Shown: piece after piece, positions 18,715 through 24,997 of the stretch
Layout: each line of letters begins with the position of its first letter
Position numbering within the stretch: the stretch's first letter is position 1
Source: Coptodactyla brooksi
Lineage: Eukaryota; Arthropoda; Insecta; Coleoptera; Scarabaeidae
Length of the DNA stretch: 24,997 bases
Assembly: GCA_033557675.1 (NCBI GenBank)
Contig: JAWQRM010000278.1
Span: forward strand, 1 to 24,997
Reading direction: 5' to 3'
Translations under genes and position numbers: made by a program
The notes under the pieces: model-generated
Database searches by the model: none
What the model was told of the DNA's origin: nothing
The model's input: only the letters and a program-made list of their open reading frames with translations

Positions 18715-20465
18715 AAAAGGATGCTTACGCTGCTTAATTTAAGAATCCTTCTAAAAACCACAAAAGATCTGGATAATGCTGTTTTCAATCTAGCAAATAA
18801 TATACCAAAACAGTACGTTATCAAAAACTCCTTTGGAAGTATCATCATCAGAAAACTTGACCAATTAACTAGAATCGAAAATAGACAGGAAGAAGTTAAA
18901 CAAAGGCGCTAAATAAGTAACAAAACTATTATTCGAAATTAGAAATCAGTCTGTTAAAAACTATCTAAGCGAGGTGAAACCCACAGAGATAATAAGATGT
19001 TCCTCGTATACATGGACCAAGCAACAAATGGGTGAGAAGCGATCAAGAAAAGATGAATACAGTTGCCGAACATTTGGCCAATGTGTCCTACGACAAAGAT
19101 CTCTCTGACGAAAATCAAGAAGAAATTAATGATTTCTAAACTTGTTTCATACCAAATGAACCTGCCTATTAAGAAGGTACAATTGGATGAAATCAAAAAC
19201 ATTATAAATAATGAAATAAACCCTAAAAAGAGTCCAGCACTACAGATATGAAATTACAACATACATATAATGCAGCTTTAAGATTGGCCCACTTTTCCAT
19301 ACCTTGGAAAGTTGACCAAATGGTAATACTGTTAAAATCAGGCAAAAAGCTGAATAAGTAAATTCGTACAGACCAATAACTTCACTACCCATACCAGCAA
19401 AGGTCTTTGAAAAGTTTTTGATTAAAGGTATGATGGAGACAATTCATTAATCCCCAAATGAATTAAAAAACCATTAATACCAAACCATTAATTTGGTTTT
19501 AGAAATAAGGACGGTAAAAAGGGGACAAAAGGTTATTTATTGGGTTGGTCTTCATAACAAGTCTTCAAGACAATTCTTCATAATATGTATTGTAGAAAAA
19601 CCTATAATATCAAATATATGAAATGCTTAACTTGTACCTACAAAACAGACAATTGTTCTTCACTTCTACTCTCACAAAGAGGCATTTACCCCATTACATA
19701 ACATCAATATCTGGGGTACCACAAGGGAGTGTCTTAGGTCCAACCTACTGTCTTTTGTATACAGCTCACAAAAGAAATATGCAGCGCCTTACGGTGATGA
19801 CACTGTGCTTATGGCATCACACTCTAAACCTCATGTGGCATTAAGGAAACTACAAATCAACCTGGATAAAGTCCAACACTGGTTACAACAATGGAGAATG
19901 AAGGCCAATGTCAGCAAGTCTATGCAGATAACCTTTATCACAAAGAGAGTGAACTCTCCAGCAGTCTCATTCTGTGGACAGCAACTGTTTCATTCGCATC
20001 ATATCAAACACTTGGGAATTCACCTCGATTGCCGATGAATCTGGCAAATATTGAATCTGGCATATTCTACGAAGGAAAACAAATGGAGTTGAAAACAAGA
20101 GAGTTTTAGTACATATTAGGTAAACACTCATAACTAACCAAAGCTTTATTTATAAAACAATCATCATACCAATATAGACGTACGCTATTTATCTGTGGTA
20201 CTGCCCGTAATTCAAATATAGGCATTGTGCAGAGATTTCAGAAGAAAGTACTTCGTATGACTGTGAGAGCACCAAGATATGTGCCCAACCAAGTATTACA
20301 CAGTGACCTGAATGTGTCATTAATAAAAGAAGAGGTTAAGAGCTGTAGTTCTAAATACAATAAGCGTATAAAAAATCCTAACAAATTAACACAGCCTAAT
20401 ACATCATGCAAGAGGGCCTAGACGGCTGAAGTTGTTCAAACCATCACCAACTTACCAACTAGGTT
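18715..20465 (+). pseudogene. Jockey-clade non-LTR retrotransposon, 3' two-thirds of ORF2 (copy B)
   Basis: The longest retroelement here. In order on the plus strand: LLKTTKDLDNAVFNLANNI (linker after the endonuclease), LPIKKVQLDEIKNIINNEIN and PKKSPA (about 19160-19240), YRPI-type block TNNFTTHTSKGL with remnants of PKPGK, FGF-type block near 19495, ISGVPQGSVLGP (about 19710), catalytic YGDD (19790-19801), LRKLQINLDKVQHWLQQWRM, KANVSKSMQITF, IKHLGIHLDCR (about 20035), then the thumb region IVQRFQKKVLRMTVRAPRYV to PRRLKLFKPSPTYQLGL near 20465. Multiple frameshifts and stops break it. The endonuclease domain and ORF1 are absent, as expected of a 5'-truncated copy. It is not simply a longer version of copy A; the two diverge in sequence. 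Confidence 0.9.
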
Positions 20466-21440
20466 TAATTGGCAGAATATTGAATATACATGTACATTTA
20501 TTGCATTACAATTCTTAATCTGGGAATAGTATTGTAAAGGTGAACATACAAAAGAATGCTTCCTATAAGCCATTTCGCAGACTTGTCTTGTGTAATACTT
20601 AGTGTCACAACAGAGACCTAAGATACGAAAAGCGCTTAGTATCCAATAAAGATAGACTGTGTGATACTTGATGTAATAAAAAAATATCCAACACAAATCA
20701 ATTGATCAATGCCAACTTACTTATTTGTATATTCAACTGTGATTTACTGCACAAACACCAAGAAGACGTCCCATTTTTGTAGCGGTTGGAAGTTGATTCA
20801 ACAATGTTAACTTAAAACTACCGGCATTACTACAAAAAAAAACATTCCTACTTATTTTGAAACCACGTTTTTAAGATATCCGGAAATGGATGGTAATGTT
20901 GAAACTTGAGTAAGCAAAGGAGATTAAATAAAGGAAATATCGAAATATTGACCAACACATTCTTAGGAAAGCAAGTGGAAGGAGAATGGGAAAGGACATA
21001 TGAAGAAGTAATAGAACTACAGTGGAACCACGGAATTAACGAAAGCGCAAATGATGAAGTGGATATACGGGGAAAGAATAACGAGAGATCGGTAAATATA
21101 TTAATAGAACAGATGGATAAAATAATAAATCAAACCATGAGTCCACTAGGCTCGTAATTCTGCCTAAGGAATTATTTCAATTGCCCTACTAACACAGCAG
21201 TGGTCATGAAAATAGGGAGGATAGGGAGGAAAATAGGGAGCCAAGAGGAGAATATAAAAACGGTAATAAAAGCACTAACCTCCAGATAAACATAAAATTT
21301 ATTGCAAACGTTATTTGTGTCAGGAATCTGTCCCCATAAAAATAACTATTTTGTTACAGTACAGATAAACATGAAAATAAAATAAAATAGAATATAATCA
21401 ATTTATTCATCATGAAAACAAAGCTGCCTCCGTATAATTT
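20466..21440. other. No recognised gene; one polar open frame
   Basis: The plus frame 20906-21157 (83 codons) is polar and has ordinary composition (EGEWERTYEEVIELQWNHG) but no recognised family. It has no neighbouring exon signals I can support. A purine-rich repeat of ATAGGGAGG units lies at about 21212-21240. The first 150 bp may be the 3' UTR of jockey copy B. Confidence 0.35.
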
Positions 21441-21725
21441 TCATGTAAAACAGAGACTGCTTTTAATTACAGCTCCACAACGTCTTGGCAGGGAATCAAT
21501 AAATGTGCAACATAACACCTTCAAGTGTATCAGCATATTCATTTTGATCGTTGATTCCTGTAATCTAATAAATTAGGCCAACTGTATACCATGAGAAGGC
21601 TCCCCAATACTTTATATTACCACCTCCTTCTTTGTATACTTTAGCTACAATTTTGTATTCGATGGACTTTTCATGCAATATCGACCGTACATTTATTTTA
21701 ATTTCATCCATTATTACAAAGTTAC
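21441..21725 (-). pseudogene. Tc1-like transposase C-terminal remnant
   Basis: The minus strand reads MDEIKINVRSILHEKSIEYK (about 21720-21655, the 'FSDES.F' block with the second catalytic D), then GGGNIKYWGAFSWYTVGLIY ('W.....G.GPI') up to an in-frame stop, then ITGINDQNEYADTLEGVML ('IEGIMD...Y.DILE..MLP'). After a frame change it ends SLPRRCGAVIKSS, the usual 'SMPRR..AVI..KG' tail, with TGA at 21441-21443. The segment carrying the third catalytic residue is deleted between the last two blocks. No terminal repeats were located. Confidence 0.8.
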
Positions 21726-21999
21726 TTGTAATAAACTCTTACACTTATGTAAGAGATCAATTTGCTTCTAATATACTTTGAAAACTTATTTAAGAATTAG
21801 GGAACGATTTTACAAATATGAGCAATTTATCCATCGGTTTGAGGTGTAGATTTTCAATACACTCATTTCTTGAAGAATAAGTTGCAGTGAATACTTTGGC
21901 CTATTTTCTTAACAATTATTACCACCTGTGGTAAAAACTTAAAAAAAAACTAATAGTTGTCTCTAACTCGTGAAGAAAAAGAAATACATTTTAGGAATC

Positions 22000-22226
22000 T
22001 CATGCACTATCCCACTTTTTTCACTCAATAAACCACGTTCTCCGGACCTCACTCTGCTCGATATCATTCTCTCTAGTTGTTTTAAGGAAGAAATATTACT
22101 AAACCAAACAGCATAAGTGAACTAAAGCAAAATGTTATTGATATTTGCCGCAATGACTTCTTCCGATACACTGGAAAATGTGGGATGCGAATTCGACAAC
22201 ATACTTTACCATTGTCAAGTAGTTAA
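22000..22226 (+). pseudogene. DDE-superfamily (mariner/IS630-like) transposase C-terminal remnant
   Basis: The plus strand reads PRSPDLTLLDIILSSCFKEE (22033 onward; 'PPRSPDLTPLDFFLWG.LK', third catalytic D in LLD), then, after a frameshift, SISELKQNVIDICRND and CGMRIRQHTLPLSSS before TAA. This is the C-terminal part of a transposase family common in insects. It faces the Tc1-like remnant (minus) across 300 bp of unremarkable sequence, and the two are different families. Confidence 0.75.
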
Positions 22227-22959
22227 CATTGGTCATTTTTTGCATATTTTGAGATAAAAATCCAATTTTTGTAGGTACCCCTTTTTGACTAAATAATTAA
22301 AGCTTACTGCAAAAATGGGTTTACTTTTGTTTATAATACCAAAGATACTTTTCGGTCATTTGGTACAAACTGATAAAAAGTGGCACTTTTGGCGATTTTA
22401 TATCATTTTTTTTTATATTTATCAAAAGAAAAATAATTCTCAACCTATTTATACTCACCACAACAATCTTACATTACCATTCAAAAGCTAGCGAACATGA
22501 AGTTCTCGGGTATTGAATATGCAAAGAGGTACATGTTTTAGTACATATGAGCTGCCCAAAGGTTAGGTATTAGTACTCCTTGGACAAATTTGGAAAAGAA
22601 AAAATAATTTTTATAGCACTTTTGACTGCTAAAATACACTAAAAAGTTTATAAATATTTTAATGAGAATTTAATTTGGACTGGCCCAGCAAAGTTTAAGA
22701 AATTATTGAAACGTAAAGAGTAGAGAGTAGTCGAGGAAGTCAATTTCGGACACTCTTCTTAGGTATTGACATTTCTCTGGTGAATTCTTGATTAGTTTCT
22801 AATTGTTTTGCTAGATGTTGCCAATAATGGATTTACATAACAAAATATATTAACCACGACCTTGTCACATATTTAACTATGTGTGATTTAACTTTAATAA
22901 TACATACAGGGTACATACAATATAAATCCCATATAATATAGATTATAAAACGTTGTTAA
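22227..22959. other. AT-rich DNA without recognised gene
   Basis: Nothing recognisable was found. TACAGGGTACA at about 22906-22916 resembles the TA-CAGGGTG element ends seen at 1212 and 10052, but no partner end is visible. Confidence 0.45.
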
Positions 22960-23090
22960 GTTAATCACTGGTTACCACTTCACCAAAACGGTAATAAATT
23001 GCTCGATGCGCATTTCGTCGACAAAGTTGACATTGTCAAGAGCCATCAGGAATACCCACCATATCCACAATTTAGTATTATAGAACGTTT
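22960..23090 (-). mobile_element. Chimeric Penelope-like tail fragment (PLE copy 4)
   Basis: Bases 22968-23050 on the plus strand match the minus strand of 13757-13860 (the tail of PLE copy 2), including the GTTAATCACTGGTTACCACTT segment in near-identical form. From 23055 to about 23085 a second piece in the opposite sense matches the PLE ORF end (ATATCCACAATTTA). Read on the minus strand, the order is ORF end, one 17-bp unit, then the hammerhead motif in sense orientation. It is a short junction of inverted tail pieces without coding capacity. Confidence 0.75.
23001..23043 (-). ncRNA. Hammerhead-type motif, second copy with U3-A8 core
   Basis: The minus strand has stem I GCTC/GAGC, core TTGACAA, one unpaired T, stem II GTCAAC/GTCGAC (one A-G mismatch), TTT loop, GAAA, and the ATGCGCATC stem III/cleavage segment. 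It differs from 13769-13811 by a single base in stem II. Because U3 and A8 recur together in this separate copy, the combination is likely ancestral to the tail family. Confidence 0.6.
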
Positions 23091-23249
23091 TAATATGCAG
23101 ATTTTGGTTCTAAGAACGAATAAACAAATAGAAGCTTCTCCTTTCTCCTTTCAACAGTTTGAGTTAATGCGTCAGTAAATTCAAAGCATATTGAAGCATT
23201 GGTGGAATAATCTGATATTGGTAGAGTAAGCTATACAAACAGATTTGAA

Positions 23250-23486
23250 ATGCGTAAACAAATTGTGATGGAATGGCAAAAAACGCAGTTTTATAGGACG
23301 CAGATGTCTATAAAAAGTAGGGCGATGAAAGGTCTGACCGACATGTTTCCCATTAATATTCAATGGAGTCTAAATTTAGACTTCCCTGGCGATAGCGCAA
23401 AACTGTCTTATGGAAACAAACTTAGGGATATGTATAAAATTAACGACGAAAACAAAGACGATATTGGAACAAATTTTCGATGTTAA
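23250..23486 (+). other. Open frame of 78 codons, unknown
   Basis: The frame begins ATG and has ordinary amino-acid composition (MRKQIVMEWQKTQFYRTQMS; later SLNLDFPGDSAKLSYGNKLR). I recognise no domain. There is no clear splice acceptor at the start and no neighbour to support expression. It could be part of a decayed transposon ORF. Confidence 0.2.
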
Positions 23487-24889
23487 GGTTAGTCAGTTAG
23501 GTTAGGAAACTGTGACAGCGTTCGTACAACTAGAAATTTCAAACATCAATACAAACGCTCCTTTACATAGGAAACGCTTTTAGGAATCTTTTTGCTTTTT
23601 ATTTTCACGAATAAAATATCCTATAAGTACAAAGTGATTCTCAAGTGTGACATAATAGATTTAATAATTTCATTGTATCTGTGCTTATATATTTATTGCC
23701 TAAGGGACTACCTATTGCTTTTTTCTCGAATAAAGAATCAAAATACTTTTTGATTTAAACGTCCTTACTTTAAAAATTGCATTTGGTTATGTTAATCTTT
23801 GTGCTGGAAGAAACAAAATAACTTATGCCGAATTATTTTTATGCACCCGTGGTATTCTACCGAAAGCTAATGAAGGAAATTATTCGATTATTACAAAAGG
23901 TTGCATATTTCTTATTGGTATTATTATGCAGCCTGAAATGATAAGAATAATTATTGTTTACCTATTTAGCATGTTCTAAAAACATGTTTTTTTTTGGAAA
24001 CATACCACATGCAAGTGTTTTTAAAACGCTGTTTTTCCAATGCTTTCAATAACAAAAACATACTCTGCATATTATCGAATAAAAACACCTCGAGCATCTG
24101 TATTTTAATAGTACGTTGATTTTCATTTAAAAACGTTATTTCCAATAAAAAGCGTTTAAATACCAGACATCAACGCCACTGTTACCTGCACGATTACTCC
24201 GTAATTGCACAAGATATATAATTGTATATGTCGTATATAATTGTTTAACCGGAAACAATACCACTGTTTTATTTCAAGTAGCACTCACTACATTTTTTCT
24301 AACATATACACTCTCATTTAGATTACCTTTTCAATGATATTATCTTGTCGTTAATGTAATATTCTTTTCTATTTTCTATTTAAGAAAAACAATTGCGATT
24401 TATTCATTAATTTTTCAAGAAGCCAAATACTTATTCTTTAGATGCTTTACTGAGAGAGTTAATTAAAATTAATAGAATTCAGAAACATGAAAATAAATGG
24501 GAGACGAATGTACCTCAGACGAAAAGAAGAAATTGCCATTTCTGTTAGTTAACGGCGAATGTTTACCACAAAGTGATAAAAAGGAAAACATAGTAATAGA
24601 TAAATAATATAATGCATGAAATAGAAAAGACTTGTAGTATAACTGATGTCATTTACATAGTTAAAACAAATAATAAAGAACCTATATGACCAAAATGTGT
24701 AGAGTCAGATAATGTTCGTTAGCTTTCAGCAAGCATTCGATAGTTTAGTTCATACTTAAGCTGGTAAAGAGGATAATAAAAAGTTCGAAGGCAAATTAAT
24801 TTAAATTTAAGAAAAGGATTAGACCAAGTGAAGATATCAAAGGAATTTGAGTGTAAGAAAGGAATTAGTTAAAGAGATGGTTGCGTCAG
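23487..24889. other. AT-rich DNA without recognised gene
   Basis: No coding motif, RNA gene or long repeat was seen. Confidence 0.5.
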
Positions 24890-24997
24890 CAGACTAACCT
24901 GGAACTCACATGTAGAAAACAGAGTGCAAAAGGCCAGTATTGCGTTTGGCCAATGTCGCAGAGCTATCGGTAGGACGTGGGGTCTCTCACCTAAGAT
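24890..24997 (+). pseudogene. Non-LTR retrotransposon RT/RNase H linker fragment, runs off the window
   Basis: The plus strand reads RLTWNSHVENRVQKASIAFG, then QCRRAIGRTWGLSPK up to the edge. It matches the 'LGV.LD..L.W..HV.....KA..A.WQCRR..G..WGL.PK' region that follows the RT palm in insect non-LTR elements, often just before RNase H. Upstream RT motifs were not found, so the copy is 5'-truncated or frameshifted; what follows is outside the window. Confidence 0.75.

Noticed and set aside
18830..18862. CATCATCAG next to GAAAAC, resembling hammerhead core pieces
   Set aside because: The pieces are not in hammerhead order with a stem II between them, and the region reads as jockey copy B.
1..24997. 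tRNA or rRNA genes
   Set aside because: I saw no cloverleaf with TTCRANNY-type T-arm context and no conserved rRNA blocks on either strand by eye.

Overview
The window looks like AT-rich intergenic or intronic DNA from an arthropod, most likely an insect. The evidence is its mix of decayed eukaryotic transposons: Penelope-like elements (PLEs) with a GIY-YIG nuclease, jockey-clade and RTE-like non-LTR retrotransposons, mariner and Tc1-like transposases, and foldback/MITE elements. I found no tRNA, rRNA, CRISPR array, bacterial operon or complete host gene. The only candidate host coding piece is one possible exon on the minus strand near 6.7-6.9 kb.

Layout. 0-2.1 kb: a PLE reverse-transcriptase remnant (minus) abuts an 871-bp element with 81-bp terminal inverted repeats and a TATA duplication. 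2.1-5.1 kb: nothing recognisable. 5.1-6.5 kb: an internally deleted mariner whose right end is tandemly duplicated, then a 216-bp PLE tail remnant flanked by two inverted hammerhead-like motifs. 6.6-7.9 kb: the possible exon and a less AT-rich block. 8.0-10.05 kb: a 2-kb foldback element with arms of about 0.7 kb and nested hairpins. 10.1-12.6 kb: unique AT-rich DNA with a cluster of small hairpins. 12.6-13.4 kb: jockey remnant. 13.6-15.1 kb: a second PLE with recognisable RT and GIY-YIG domains, ending in a hairpin tail with 17-bp tandem repeats and two diverging hammerhead motifs; a mariner fragment lies behind it. 16.8-18.0 kb: a third PLE tail with a hammerhead-like motif, then an RTE-like RT remnant. 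18.7-20.5 kb: the longest jockey copy. 21.4-22.2 kb: Tc1-like (minus) and DDE/mariner-like (plus) remnants. 22.96-23.09 kb: a fourth PLE tail with a hammerhead motif. The right edge enters another non-LTR RT.

The most interesting signal is a family of small self-cleaving-type RNA folds tied to the PLE tails. The best copy (13769-13811, plus) has paired stems I, II and III around a hammerhead catalytic core, but the core has U at position 3 and A at position 8 where hammerheads normally have a C3-G8 pair, so pairing appears to be kept by a double change. A second copy 9 kb away (23001-23043, minus) carries the same U3/A8 combination. Other PLE tails in the window carry a more usual CUGAUGA or CUGAAGA core. 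None of the protein genes seen here is intact, so any function would be at the RNA level or historical.
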